Shown: piece after piece, positions 10,543 to 23,548 of the stretch
Numbering within the stretch: the stretch's first letter is position 1
Layout: each line of letters begins with the position of its first letter
NCBI GenBank assembly: GCA_010094045.1
Contig: ML986649.1
Coordinates: 171,437 to 235,436 of the forward strand
DNA: 64,000 nt
Direction of reading: 5' to 3'
Origin: Lojkania enalia
Taxonomy: Eukaryota > Ascomycota > Dothideomycetes > Pleosporales
Notes under the pieces: model-generated
What the model was told of the DNA's origin: nothing
What the model saw: only the letters and a program-made list of their open reading frames with translations
Database searches by the model: none
Program-made: the position numbers and the translations under genes

Positions 10543-12723
10543 TTAAATAATCTTTATGGAATACTTTCCATCTCGCTGTTCAACGCAAGGAAATCCAATT
10601 TTTGTTTCCCGATCGGTTTGTTGGAGTACATCTTCGAGTTTAGCCTGGTTATTCTCGTTCACGTTCAAAGATGCTACGCCTATCCGACGATAGATGCCTT
10701 CCACACGATCGTGGACTTGGAGCATCAGGCAGCGAATTATCACAGTTCGCCCGGAAGTAGTCATGGATGACTGTTTAGCTATGGGCATTATAAATAAAGA
10801 GCAGTTGAGGTTCTCTTCTCGAAAGTCGCTTTGCATGACGTCCAACTTGAACCGAACATGTAAGTCAGGTTCCTCATTTGACGCGCCTGTCCATATATGC
10901 ATTCTCCATGTAAGCCCTATTGAACTCGATTGTGGGAAATATGGTTCCATAATTTGGATAAGCTTCAAAACACCCTTCAAATGAAGCTCCGCGCTACGAA
11001 TAGCGCCATATTTGTCTTCTGTCACATAGTTTATGGAAACCTGCTCGACTGTAGCCAAAAGATCTCCTTTTAGGTCACTCTGGAGGGATATCGGACCATC
11101 GAGTGATGCCCAAGACCAAGAAGGAGCGCGATATTCTGCGGGCCGGGTTATGTCACCAATGTCGCGGAGGTTGCTGAAATCGGTCGTTGCGACTGTCCAT
11201 AGAAGATGGAATTCCAAGCTATCTCGCCACAAGCCGGCAATATAGTCATCTTTTAGTAGTCGCCCTATCTTTTTGGCCAGACCGGCGCAAGCAATCAGCT
11301 TGTCTCCTGGAAATGTGAGGTTACATTTTGTGTATGTCTCAACAATATCACACCAGCTATGATATGCAGCAGTGATTTCGCCAACGGTAGTTGTAATAAG
11401 AGATTTCGGTGACTCGCTTGGTATACATGAAGGTAGCCCGTCTGGGTACATCTCCGAGGAGTTCTTCTCGGCGCATTCCCAAAGAATCTGTTGGGTGCCA
11501 AGATGAAGGATTCGCGGTGCTAGAATTCGCTCCTGTACCACCCAAGCTCTCGTATGTAGTATCGCCTCGGAAACCTCGCGTCGCCAGATGTCATGATCAT
11601 GTAGAATAAAACTATCTCTCTCTGTTTCATTGCCGCACTCATTATCTGTGGGGACCCGCACAATTTGTGGAAAGATGGACTTCGGATCACGTGTGTGAAA
11701 GAAAGAGTGGAAGCCATCTGGTGCATCCAAAGCCGAGATATTGCAAAGAGAATTGGCATACACATCTTGCATGCAAGGCGCCTCACGTCTCCAGTCGGAG
11801 AGGTCGTCCTTATCTTGAAATATGCACAATGCATCTATCCATAGGTAGCGGCAACCTAAACTTCGGACAGTATAAATCGCATCCTGAAATAGCTGCCTGA
11901 GTCTGAATACTGAAATTCCATCACGTAGACTGTTATATGTCGCTTTAGTAAGCGTTAGATGATTGACTTTGCCCCAGCAATGGCTAAGTGTCATATATCT
12001 TCCATTTGGGATGGTTTTACCCGTCTCGATTAAGCGTATTGAGTCGGGCGATAAGGCATCTGGTTCTAGGTCGAGCAAACGGGTTGGGCACCAAGTCGTC
12101 TCAAGGGATATCGAACAGCATTTTTCGTGATTATTGGTGCAGTCCGACATCCATTTCCTAGCAAGGGAAAGGACCTCCAAACTCTTGGTATTTATTATCC
12201 CTTTCCCTGCAAGTCTCATCGACTCACCTTCGTTTTGATCAGCGGGGTCTTGTTATAGACTATCGGTAAATTGCTCACCGTCCAAGATGAATCGCGCCTC
12301 TATTGCTTCCGCTTTCGGATCCTCGACCTTAAACTGAAAGTTCATATGATCTTCATCCAATCGAACATCGAGCCAGAAGTTTTTCGGTTGTCTTTTGCTC
12401 TCATCTTCGTTCCATTCACGCGGTAATAGCTCAATCTCCGTGCACAGAGGAACATAATCGCCTTTGCCGAGCTTTGCCCCTTCGTAACCTAAAGCGCTTC
12501 GCGTGGCGAGCCTGGTGAGGATAAGATTTCGGGCCCAAGGCGAGAGCCTGGCGCAGAATAGGTTACAAATATGGCAATCAGTAAAGAGCGATGCATAGAA
12601 GCTCTTCAGAGAGCGGTGATGAGGTTGTTGGGGATCATACGACTTCTGTCCCGGAGACTTCCGCACTCCATTCCAGCGACGGATAGCGCGCTGGATAGTA
12701 TCATGGCATACATCGCATAACAT
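10543..12723 (-). CDS. HET-domain protein (heterokaryon incompatibility)
   Basis: A cytosolic recognition/cell-death type protein. The ATG is at 12723. The N-terminal part (12261-12723) has CDVCHDTIQ and a second Cys pair (CHICNLFC), the zinc-ribbon-like lead of many HET proteins. The HET domain follows with YMTLSHCWG, a conserved RYLWIDALCIFQD, then VYANS and TRAWVVQERILAPRILH; all key blocks are present. The C-terminal third is family-specific. The first and second parts lie in the same frame with one TAA between them (12251-12253). A 54-nt intron (12207-12260; donor GTCTAT, branch CTGAT, acceptor TTGCAG) removes the stop and keeps frame, giving 708 residues. The donor is weak, so a nonsense mutation cannot be excluded. 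Confidence 0.85.
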
Positions 12724-13835
12724 TATAGGTATTCTTGGTCTGCACTGGATTTCTAGGAGCTTGCAAATCAGACCTCATCAACGTTTCTTCGTAGACGACA
12801 TGTCCGTGGAACCCCACACTAGCTGACGGAAAATACGATACTACTATGCCTATCCAGGGCTGGCTCATTCACTTACGAGCACTAGCGTCTTCGCCTCAGA
12901 GTTTCGGCCCCAACTGAAAGAATCGCCGAGATAGCCTCCTGTGAGTAATTAAATGAAACCGCTCCTCCAACAGAATGGTGTTTATGAGAAATGCAAATAA
13001 AATACTAAATTGATCCTCGCAACTAACTCGCAGGCCTACATAAGATATGAATAAAGGTTCCTTAGGGCCCCTGATCAAAATGGTATAAAAATCTTAGTAG
13101 TTTCATCTATCATTTATATCCAGATTTACATCCAACCCGCTCGACTACATATTCCTCGCGCTACTGTACCACCCTCAATTGTGAGGTAATTACCATACCC
13201 GATATGGTCACATAGCGCAAGTAGGGCTAAACGCCAAGAAGCTCGGTACGTCTTGAGAAAAAAGTATTAAGTATCATATTATCTTTTCTGCCTAAGCCGA
13301 CATATTCGCACAGATAATCTATTTGTATAAAACAGTGAGCAGTGATCTGGACCCAGACAGGAGTAGCGTTGGTGTTTTAGAAATAACCATAAGGATCTAG
13401 ATAACGACATGATTCTTAGTATGCTGATACTTCATGGAGGGGAGTTGTGGTATGATCATTGAACAAACAAGCCCTTCATTTTCGCGGGATGAGGAAATGG
13501 TAGGGGTGGCACCTGCGGGTCACGTGAATATTTAAGTGACGGAACTTGGCACTTTCAAATGAAGTAAAAGAAAATACTATATCCCCAGAACTTACGGGAG
13601 ACTTGCGGTGAGATATTTAAATTTTAGAAACTTGAAGATTTTTAGGTATCCAGTCGATTAGATATCCTAGCACGCGATACAAGATCTTTCACTTCATATT
13701 CTTCTCTTACCCTTCAATGACAGTCTCGACATCTCCATAGTCTTAAGTCAAAGTATCATTCACAGAGGATTATTCTTGAACTTTCTTTGTTCTTCCTTGA
13801 CTACACACCTGCCCGGACATTTAACAACCACAATA
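12724..13835. other. Intergenic, no gene seen
   Basis: Upstream of the HET gene. Short frames only. Confidence 0.5.
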
Positions 13836-15054
13836 GCGTGGCTCAATTCCATCCCGGATAAGCTCCTTCTCGCCGTTGCTTCTAACATTCGAAATGTCTT
13901 CTAACTCTGAAACCTTGCCATTGTATCGTGCAGGCGTCAGCTAGCAGCCCATGAGGTTCTGCACAAGTCACCATGCCTTGTCAATCCGACGCATCATAAC
14001 CCGATGCGCATTACTCTGCTTCTCATGACGTTAATTGAGAGGCAAGATTTGGCCAAGTCAGTACGCCAGCTGACAATCGAGTATACGTATGCCTATCATG
14101 AGCATAAAAGCAGTTATCAAGAGACCATAGGATACGACAGGAATAATAGTGTACAGTATCATTAGAAGTCGAGGTGCACAGGCCACGAGTATGCTAAATA
14201 TATCTATGGCTGGAAAGAAGTTGAGAAGCTCTTCTTGCATCGATATCGTAATGGCTCTCAGGCCCTCCTTATCAATTATATTGGTTGTAATAGCAAGATT
14301 CATGAACCACAGTCAGTCAGGTTGCTCTTATCAATTTTGCAGTCATTAAGTCTCTCGTTACCTCACCCTTAGGACAATATCTAATGGTAAATCCTTTGCA
14401 AAACTCTGTTAATTTGTTTAACCTCCTTTCAGGTTGGAAAGAAGAGGCCAACATCGCACATGAGGATTTCGGCACCTTGACCGTTCTGAACGAACTTCGC
14501 TCCATTTCTACGCCTAAGCTTCTGCTATGGTCGGTGACGCTTATTCCCACACTTTAGAAGTTAGGAATTAGACTGCCTACCCATCTTGACGCAAATGACA
14601 CCTTTGGTTCGACTATCTTTCCAATTCATATTCCTCAGTGTCTGGATGTCGAGAATCTCACGATCAATATTATGGTAATGACGCCCAACGGATCTCTACG
14701 TTTATTTTACCATGAAGATACTAGGGAATTCTTTGGGATTGTACTAAGTAAAATGGTGTGGCTTCATTCTCTTTTCCTCCGCGTCAACGCAGTATCTTGG
14801 TGCAACACAGAAATCGGACAAGATATTACTTCTGAGAATTTTACCGATTTGATCGCACCAATCCCTCCTAATAATTTCAATTTATTTCAATCATTATTTC
14901 CAAAATATATACAGGAGAATGACGAGGAGAGTTCACAGATGACCAATTGTTCCCATCCGAGTACCTCACTTTGCAAGTTTCGCAACCTAAAGCGCATAGC
15001 GGCCCCAGCAGACTTCTTCTTATTCACGGCAGAGCCGATAAACCTATGGTAAAG
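13836..15054 (+). pseudogene. Decayed F-box/LRR-like gene
   Basis: A plus-strand frame opens with SIPDKLLLAVASNI, a good F-box start (LPDELL..IA..). It is followed by two in-frame stops, then NLAIVSCRRQLAAHEVLH, which matches the second half of an F-box, and RQLTIEYTYAYHEH. Further on, after frame changes, comes a long open stretch with LLLWSVTLIP, HIPQCLDVENLTINI and, at the end, KFRNLKRIAAPADFFLF, as in the LRR-like tails of fungal F-box proteins. There is no start codon, and stops interrupt the frame at least three times. The living relatives would be substrate adaptors of SCF ubiquitin ligases. Short introns could account for some of the breaks but not all. Confidence 0.6.
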
Positions 15055-16621
15055 ACCATCTAGATGCTCCCGAACACGATCAGAGTCATAGAGGTCTTTC
15101 AAGGAACATGGAGACTGAACTAGTGAATGGACAGTCTTCACAATGAGCTTCGATATCTCCCTCATCTTCGTCAGATCGTATTGCGGTATATTGTTTTATC
15201 TCGCGAGAGCGATAACATGCCCTCAGTGGTAGAAACAATGGTCTAGGATGAGGGCGTTTTGGGGCCCGGCCGGTCACGATTCGCCGGAAAGATGGACGGG
15301 AAGGCGACCCGTAGGATTCAAAATAACGGCGCTCGGAAGGAATTTGGGTAGGCTGGAATCGACGTGGTTAGGCTGCGATAGAGACAGAGCTGATCAGCAA
15401 AGATGAATTTTTAAGCTTGTTTGCCTATTTTCGCACCTTCTCTCCCTAAGAAGCTCTGTACCGGATACTGAATTCTATTATGACAAACATTGCCAACATA
15501 ATGATAATTGGCGCCTCATTACAGTTAATAGTACTTTAGGGTGACCGCATCTAGCTAATTCTATACGGATATTGTTCCGGTATATCATAAATTCTTATTG
15601 TCTTTGCCTAGAACGTGTTGAGTATAGTTGGTGTCGAATTATTAGCACCACTATAATGAAGGAGGCTGTTTTCAGTCACAAGATATCTAGGGATCTCTGC
15701 TATATCGCAACGCGACTTCTCGTACGGCTCTTTTGCGGCACTTACGCTACGTCATAGTACCATGTAACCATCGTTTGTTCATAACGATGTGTCCCAAGAC
15801 CTAAAGAACTTGTACATGATTCAGTAGTTATTCGATCCTAAATCAAAAAATCAAAGGATTGAAAGGTTGTATTACAGGCAACTCTTGAGCACAGTCAGAA
15901 GTGGCGAATACAATTAATATTCTTCTCTCCTGCCTATGTTGCACTAGCACATAATCATCTTACCGTGTAGGGCCGATCCAGGCCGTCATAGCTACTAATC
16001 AACAATGTGCAACTTAGGCGAAGGCCTCCCCAATACCGTTGTTGCTCTCCGAATTGTTGTGGCGAGTGCGACATATTGAATACCGAAATCGTAAGTGATA
16101 TGAAGACATGGTTGGCAGAAAATCCTATTCCGGATTTGGAAAAATTAATCGCATCCTATTCGCCAGGTCCCTAGCCAGTTTTTTGCCGAAGGATCAACAG
16201 GGCATCGACAAATTAAGTGCTGCATATCCTGCCCAACCAGCGCCGATTTGCAAAGTGATCAATAATACCCAGATGTGCCGAAGTGCAGGAACATTCCGTT
16301 GAAATGCCGAAGTATGGGGTCGGTAGCAATATCTTGATATCATATGTGTTACCACCTGCATTTGTGGGGAGATTAGTGTCACGCGGGGAAGCCCTGGAAC
16401 ATCGATTTTATTGGCCGTGGACGTGTTTGGATAAACGAGTAGACATTCAACACCAAGACTACAAGACATCGGTATGTTGGGGAGCCAAGGAATGGAAGAA
16501 TGGTCTAATGACGATAAATGTTTGACGTGTGATATATTGTGAGAGGTCACCCTCTTTTGCTTTAGAACCTCCATCATTGCCAGTCCATTCATTCTCGAGT
16601 GCCTAACGACTTCCCGTAAAT
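15055..16621. other. Intergenic, no supported gene
   Basis: Contains a minus-strand frame of 132 residues (16194-16592) without recognisable features or a plausible fungal gene structure. Promoter of the DUF1996 gene at its right end. Confidence 0.45.
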
Positions 16622-17873
16622 ATGAGGTGGTCTTCTCTTGCTTTTCTCATCGCGCCTTCACAGGCTGCACTCCGATTCGGATGCTCGACGTTGAGTATTC
16701 AACGTCTTGATCCGGTCGTAGAGCCTGGCAATCTTCCATCAGCACATCTTCATCAAATCGTTGGTGGAAATGCTTTCAACGCGACGATGTCTGGTGATAT
16801 TGGCGAAAAAGGTTTGCACGCCAAGTATTCTCTAAACCGATCTGTCTAACGTTTTGTCAGGAACATGCACAACTTGCACCTTTTCAGAGGGTACAGTCAG
16901 AGAGTTTGTGTAATAGATATTGATGACTAAAGATAACGGTAGACTTCTCAAATTACTGGACAGCCGTCATGTTCTTCAGACATCCGAACGGAACCTTCAA
17001 GCGTGTACCGATCATGCAGAACGCGGCCTTGCCAAATGGCATCAACGGTGGCATGACCATCTATTATACACAGAAAGACTTCTTCTCAAATGGCAACCAG
17101 AAGATTACTTCATTCCCGCCCGTGAGTTTCCTCCTTACTATACGAAGTTAGAATCTAATAATTCAATTAGGGATTCCGCATGACCGTCGGTAGCCCAACA
17201 ACCGATACTTTGGACAAGGCCAGGGGCAACATTGGCCTTCGCTTCGTGTGTCTGCAGGACAAGAACACTCGATTCCCAGAGCTCCCCGACTTTCCAACTC
17301 AACCATGCCGGGGTGGTATCATGACCGTTCATCACTTCCCTTCGTTAGTTCTCCCTAGTCATATATTTCAGACATACTAATCAAGTCAGATGCTGGGATG
17401 GCAAGAACCTCGACAGCCCCGATCACCAATCTCACATGTACGCTACTACGAAGGAGGCCTTCCAAGAGGCTGGTCCATGTCCTGCTTCTCATCCAGTCCG
17501 CATGCCACAGCTCGCTTATGAGACTCTCTGGGACACCACTCAATTCAACAGCATGTGGCCCTCTGGCGCAGAGAACCCCTTCGTTCTCGGCTTTGGGCCG
17601 AATGGTGACGATAACGGCTATGGCACCCACGCCGATTACGCCTTTGGCTGGAAGGGAGACTCTCTCCAGAGGGCCATGGACTCGAACTGCATGTTCAACG
17701 CCTGTGAGAATGGAAGGCCGCTTAAGAGTCAAGGCGTCGCGGAGATGAATAGGTGTGCTGCTAAGCAGGTTGTTAAAGAGCCTCTTGACGGATGTAAGTT
17801 GCTATCTTAATCGATCGTAATATCTCACGCTAACAAATGGGTTCTAGGGCTCACCTCACTTCCCGGACAGTAG
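16622..17873 (+). CDS. Secreted DUF1996-domain protein
   Basis: A 333-residue secreted protein of a widespread fungal family of unknown function. Exons: 16622-16811, 16861-16890, 16943-17121, 17171-17343, 17390-17793, 17848-17873. The five introns are 46-54 nt long with good splice sites, and the joined frame is exact. After a short signal peptide (ending near Ala-Gln-Ala-Ala) it has the family hallmark LRFGCSTLSIQRLDPVVEPG and HLHQIVGGNAFN. Then come TCTTCTF, a Met-rich VMFFRHPNGTFKRVP, CLQDKN, PCRGGIMTVHHFPSCWDGKN, SPDHQSHM and YGTHADY. The many His and Cys residues could hold metal or form disulphides. The protein looks intact, and splicing and length match the family. Confidence 0.94.
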
Positions 17874-18429
17874 ATTGGGATGGCTTGATCAGGTATAGTC
17901 AGTTGATAGGTAACTTCTACACCCCAGATTGTAATTTTGATGAGATTTGAACGCTCGTTTTCGGGTTGAACAGACCTTTTCTATCGTTTACAAACCATTT
18001 GTGTTCTCATATTCCCATTTGAATAGCCCTATTGCCGTGCCGCAAGTGAAAGATAATGGATGGCAACCTTTCATGCATTGAGGCGGTTAGCTGATGCAGA
18101 CCGTAAGGCAACAGGCAGCTCAGCGCTGGCTCAAGCCACAGTTGCTGCATCCATGTAGTCCCATACTGTATCTTATATTGCTTCATTTGAAGTGTTCGCA
18201 CATTCTAAGCGATCGGATCCAAGGGTGGCTTGAGCGGTGACATAAAGATAATTATATATACGACTATTGAAGTCTAAAATGCCCAAATGCACCATGCACC
18301 TTTAATAAACCCAATACTACAAACAAAAGAAATGATCTCGACTACCTCATGCTTTAACCCAACAATTGTATTTCATAATCTGTCGCTTAGAGCTTAATCT
18401 CCCCGATCGCATTGCCGTAATCCTTACAT
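17874..18429. other. Intergenic, no gene seen
   Basis: 3' flank shared by the DUF1996 gene and the decayed metalloprotease. Confidence 0.5.
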
Positions 18430-19468
18430 CCTTCCAACACGTACCATTCTACAACATAAAATTAGTTCTGGGGTACTCCAATAATAGGAGAGGTGAGACC
18501 AAGGTAATTAGGTGATTCACTCAAAGTAGCAGTAGCCAAGTTCTTTGTATTATGCTATGGTTTAAGAGTCTGCTTGCCGTCCTGGCTCTTCTTCCATGTG
18601 CCTGCCATTGCCCCCGAATCAGAGGAATACGAGCTACCAAGCCCACCAACGTCTTCAGAGTCAGAAGTCTTGAGCTACGGGTCCCCGTTCTTCTTGCTAG
18701 GAAGCTCAATTAGTCCCTGCGCTACTGCGTAGTAGCACATTCTCCACTTACTAGACCTGTCGTTCATCAAGACCGGACGCACTGCCTACCGAATGTAAGT
18801 GCGCCATCTCGTGTAAAATAGTATGACCGGCAACTTTGTATCGGAGGAAGTTGTTACCCGGTTGGCACCAGCTCTCATCCTCGCTATGCTTCAGTTTCTT
18901 GAATTGGCGATTGTTAAGGTTGTTGGCCGTTTCATTGGAATCGGCTTTGAAGAAGAGGGGGAAAATGAGCGTTCTGCGGAGCGTATCACCGTCCTAAGGT
19001 TGGGCGTTGGTGATAGTCACGCTCGTGCCCTTCTTGTAATCTAGGCAATCATCGGCAGCGCAACGGACAGAGAACGCGTAGTCATCATCGTCATCATTGT
19101 CCTCTATCATCATCTACACCTTCTTGGCGTTTTCAAGGTCTTCATTTTATCGTTGCCTGTGCGGAAGTAATAATAACAACTAAGGTTTCTCCAAGCGTTA
19201 GTTTGGTTACGTGATACTTGTAGCACTTTGTAACTCACGCCTAGCTGTCGGTTTTGATTTCCTGTGCCTTTACACACAGTTTTGCAGCATCCTTGGATTC
19301 TTTCTCTAACTTATCTCTATGATCATGGTTACAGCCGACGGGGGCCTTGTATGCTTTCCTAGTAACGGGTGTCACTAAATTGCCTTTGGGAATAGGGTTG
19401 GCTAAGCCGGTTTAGGCGGACAAAGAGAGTGCGATAACTAAACTAGCAGCGAGGCTGGGTGAAAGCAT
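18430..19468 (-). pseudogene. Decayed secreted zinc metalloprotease (HExxH type)
   Basis: The minus-strand ATG at 19468 starts a signal peptide (MLSPSLAASLVIALSLSA), then a TAA, then TGLANPIPKGN as a propeptide start. Further on come CAADDCLDYKKG, a good intron (GTGAGT, branch CTAAC, CTTAG; about 59 nt) and HTILHEMAHLHSVG with an intact HEMAH zinc motif. A Ser/Gly-rich tail ends near 18.43 kb. In-frame stops at the signal peptide end, before the intron, after NAQP and near the tail all read TAA or TAG where CAA or CAG would fit, i.e. C-to-T changes at CpA. The HExxH pattern and small size recall M35-like secreted proteases, but the subfamily is not certain. Confidence 0.7.
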
Positions 19469-21297
19469 ATTGAATAGAAATTTTCTTGTGGAAGGGGAAA
19501 TAAATGTATGAGATTGGCTAATGAATACTCTTGAAGATGATGAATTGCAATGCTCATTCTGGTTGCTTTCAAAGCTCAAAGTGAACATTATATATTCGAA
19601 GAAAAAATCTTTCACAGTAGCTATCCCCCAAATCTATCTTCGAAGCTTTACATCAAGATGTAATATCTCTTCCCCCTAACAGATTTGGTACATTTGTATA
19701 GTTTTCATATCAAATTTATCTACTGGTTGTGTCTAAGCCCTTGCATATTCATCTTTTCCTCCCAATTAGCAAATACTATATCAGGGCAAATAAGAATGTG
19801 TCCTGAAGTGGCTGACGCTCCGTATGGTCTATTCCTATCTGGCATTTGCTTGGGGTTGTGGCAAGTGTGATTAACCGCGATCTTTCTCTGCATCCAAGAT
19901 CCTTGGAAGTACATGTAGCCACTAAGTGAGACGGAGAGAGTTGCACCTTTTGGATCAACACCTAGTTGCAATTTATTGGTTACGGGCGATTAAGAAGGTT
20001 AATTACACCCCTAGTTGGCGGCAAGGAAGAAAATAAGTCCGTAAGAAGCCCAGATGGCCCCTATTGGGTGATGACTGAAAGTCAGAGTGAAACTGGTGGT
20101 TTCATCTTCATTCCATACCTGGGATTTGTGGTTACGAATCGCTACCGTGATTATTGAACTGTGACCGGCGCACTTAAATTTCTGTACAGAAGGCGTCTAA
20201 GATGTTGTAGTGGCGTTTGGCTAAGTGTCCGCATGTGGAATTCCCTTACACAGCCACGGTGAGTCAGCTTCTGCCCCACTATAAAGATATCTAGCCTTAC
20301 AGGGAACGGTACTCTTACGTGAGTGCTACCGGTGAACTAGCTGATGGTACTACCTTGAATCCCTCAGAGTATCCTTTATTTTTGGACGTCACGCGACTGC
20401 GTCTAGCACAAACTCAAGCAACCATGATTGTCATTAGACTTAGTTGTCGCTCCGAGGAGTAAGCAACCATCGGTGTCCGAATGACCACATCCCGATCAAC
20501 CCTATCCCTCTCCGCACCGAAATTAATAAGTCTAGATGCCGTTTTCGAAATCCAAATGCATTTGTAAAATCTTTCATCGGTTCATCAGTCGCGGCCGATA
20601 AATTTCTGCACAGTAGGGACTATCTCCCACACGAGCAAGCTAGAGTACGGCTATATAGCTCTTAGGATGTTAGGACCAGGACTTGTCTGTAGCAATGCGC
20701 AGGGAGAAAGGGAAAACTGATTTCCCTTAGCTACTTTCGGGCCCATTATGCTCGGCAGGATAATGATAGCGCGACAAATCTACTTGAACGCCCTGAGGTT
20801 TCCTTTCTTACTGTTCTCGCTCAAAATTTAGCCGAAGTAAAAGTCGCACATACCGTGACTTTTGCACGTCTTTTTGCGTATGCAGAGAAGTTTACTCCGG
20901 AAGATATGACCGTTGGTAAAGAGTATGAAATGCGAGTGTGGGACAACTATACCGGGGCTCTGTAGTGGTGCTGGAGTGGTTTGGATGAGGAGCTCAAGAG
21001 TAAAAAGCCGCATGGGTTCGCAATAGGCATAATCATATCTAGTATATACGAGGAACCCAACGAAGAAGATATAAGGCCAGCGGATATCTAATATCGAGAT
21101 CGGCGAAGGATATGAGGTAGAAATTGTATAGTAGACTGTGTAGTACTCTGGTAGTATCATTCAAAAATGAATTGAAGACAGAGTATAAGAATTTGGAAAT
21201 ATGATTAAATGCCCAAAAATATAAAAGCAATGATCTAAAGCTCTAATATACTAGTTGAAGGCACAAAAGATAGCTTGAAATAAGAAGGCGTCTACAT
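19469..21297. other. Intergenic with traces of a decayed unknown gene
   Basis: Between about 20440 and 21020 the plus strand gives broken frames such as RVVSNHRCPNDHIPINPIP and later FARLFAYAEKFTPEDM and GKEYEMRVWDNYTG. These look like once-coding sequence but I cannot place them in a family. A minus-strand piece near 19720-20150 (FTLTFSHHPIGAIWAS, ATLSVSLSGYMYFQG) looks similar in quality. No intact gene. Confidence 0.35.
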
Positions 21298-22776
21298 TCA
21301 TTGCTCCGATACGATTAAACTTGCCATGCCCATCCCCTAGTATTATTTATTAGCAATATGAAGCCTCTCGTCGCAAGTAAATCTACTCACCGTGCCAACA
21401 CACATAGATGTAACTCCAATTTTCTTCCCAGAGCTCTTTAATTCCGCTAAAGCGGTAACTATCTGTCGAGCTCCAGTACATGCTAGCGGATGCCCAAATG
21501 CACTTTTCCTAGTTAGATATTCTTCTATGGCAGTTAGACTAATGAGCACTCACATGGCTCCACCTCGGGGATTTACGGTCGCAGGATCAAGTCCTAGTTT
21601 TTCAACACAATAAACAAGCTGCGCATTCCATTAGGTGATCGTCTTATAGTAAGCTCGTGAACACTTACCATCGAAGCAAACGCCTCATTAATTTCAAAAA
21701 CATCAATATCCTCCTTCTCCAGCTTTACCTTCTTCAGTAACTTCGGAATGGCAATCGAAGGTCCAATCCCCATAATCCTTGGCTCAAGCCCAATAACAGT
21801 TGAAGCCACAAACTTGCCCAGCACAGGGACCTTCAGTTGCTCTGCGACCGAGCGGCGCATGAGCAGCACCGCCGCCGCACCATCCGTAATCTGCGATGCA
21901 TTCCCACCCGTTGTGGTCGCTGGCGGCCATTGCGGGAACGCCGGTCTAATCTTGCCCAATGCCTCTTTCGTCGTGCCATACCGAATCCCATCATCCCTAT
22001 CTGCAACAACATCCTTCATCTCTCCGTTCTTGGGATCCTTCCACTTCGTTGTGATGGGCAGAATCTCATCTTGAAACAACCCAGTCTTCTGCGTCTTTTC
22101 CGCCTTCTGGAAACTCGCTGCCGCATACTCATCCTGCTTCTGCCTCAGCACATTAAAATCTCTTGCAACGTTTTCAGACGTCCAGGGCATGAGTTCCGTG
22201 ACATCTTTGATGGTCGGGTTTTCCATGAAACTGTCTGGAAATTCCGGTGCTCCGCCATCGCGATTCGTGCTCATGCTTTCTGCGCCCACGGCAATACCAA
22301 TATCAATGCTGCGCGCCGCAATCTTATGGGCGACCGCTTCGACAGCCAAAAGGCCAGACGAGCACCACCTGCTAACAGTCGAGATAGCTGTCGTAGCGGG
22401 GAATCCCGCAGCAATCGCAGACGCACGCGTGATGAATGTCGAGTCCTTGTGCAACACATTCCCTACCACAATCTCTTCCACCAGCTCAGTGTCGAAATGT
22501 GTGCGCTCCCTGACGCCCTGTACAGTGTTACCATATCTGCGACTTGCGTGCTAGAATCTCGCTATCACCAACCTTCAAAAGGGGAACCAGTAACCCTTCA
22601 AGCTTTGTATCCTTGAATGCACCTTTTCTCGCCTTCGTCAATGCCGTCCGTAGCGCAACGCAAATCACCACATCATCCGGCCGTTTCTCCAATATCCTCG
22701 CCTTGGCATCATTCGTAGACTGCGGATTGAGCTGCCTGGACAGCATTTCCAGCCTTTGCGTTGAAGAGTGCGCCAT
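21298..22776 (-). CDS. Peroxisomal 3-ketoacyl-CoA thiolase
   Basis: Last step of fatty-acid beta-oxidation: thiolytic release of acetyl-CoA from 3-ketoacyl-CoA. Exons: 22573-22776, 21669-22517, 21554-21618, 21391-21502, 21298-21336; 422 residues. I chose the ATG at 22776 rather than the in-frame one at 22863 because it puts RLEMLSRQL, a textbook PTS2 (R-L-x5-Q-L), at residues 7-15. Catalytic features are the nucleophile Cys in RWCSSGL, the EINEAFAS block, the His in AFGHPLACTGARQ and the second Cys in SMCVGTGMG. Intron 3 either ends in AAG (21503-21553, giving the family's GGAIAFGHP) or at a TAG six bases earlier, adding two residues. It stands alone, without other beta-oxidation genes. Equivalent to yeast POT1/FOX3. 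Confidence 0.93.
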
Positions 22777-23548
22777 TGCAAGAATACTATGACGCTCCAG
22801 CAAAAATGAGGGTAGCACGGTTTCTGAAAGCAAAAGAGACGTCGCTGCAGATCGATTATGCATTCAATTTATCCATATCCATAATTCCGGAGGCGCATGA
22901 TGCACGTGATGTGGCTGGGACTTTCCGAGGTCCACTTAGAAACGTGCCGAGGTTAGGCTCTATGTGTCTTGCAAGCTAGGGCACCCCACGTTTTCTTGAT
23001 GCTATGTGGGGCATGCCATGTGCTATCCACATTCCTATATGTACACAAATCAAGACGGCACATACGGCGCATGATATGATGTGATTACTATTCTTTCCGT
23101 TCGCCTTGTAATCATCGCAATCGTCGCGATGCATACATTGCGCGCTGGGAGTAACGCGACCTCCTGAGCAATATCAGCAAATGCATGATTGCTATAGGAA
23201 AACCGCATTGAATTTCCGATGGATACACAATGAGCTGAAGTATTTAGTTAGCTGTGATCTAGATCTTAGAGGCCCTTAGGATAACTCCGACGACGTTACT
23301 GCGAATATTCACCACACTTTCAAGATCCTCGGCGCATCGATAGTTGATCAATAGCGATAATAGTTCTATCATGAAATGATCTGAGCGCTCCAAGCTATCC
23401 AAATGGCAAACAAAAAGGTCTCGATATCTATTTTCCGACGACCATACAGATGGCAGCAACCTACCCATCTAGCACCAAGCCATCTAATATGGACCCCATC
23501 ACAATAATAATCTTATAAACGAAAGGCTCGCTTGTGAAGAGAGGAGTC
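22777..23548. other. Intergenic, no gene seen
   Basis: Promoter of the thiolase (right-to-left gene) and 3' flank of the NLR-like gene. Confidence 0.5.

Noticed and set aside
16020..16230. Possible hAT transposase C terminus (GLPNTVVALRI)
   Set aside because: Only one short phrase fits; the ASAERSFS-type block that should follow is absent.
22777..22863. Upstream ATG of the thiolase (29 extra residues)
   Set aside because: It would bury the PTS2 signal away from the N terminus; the ATG at 22776 places it correctly.
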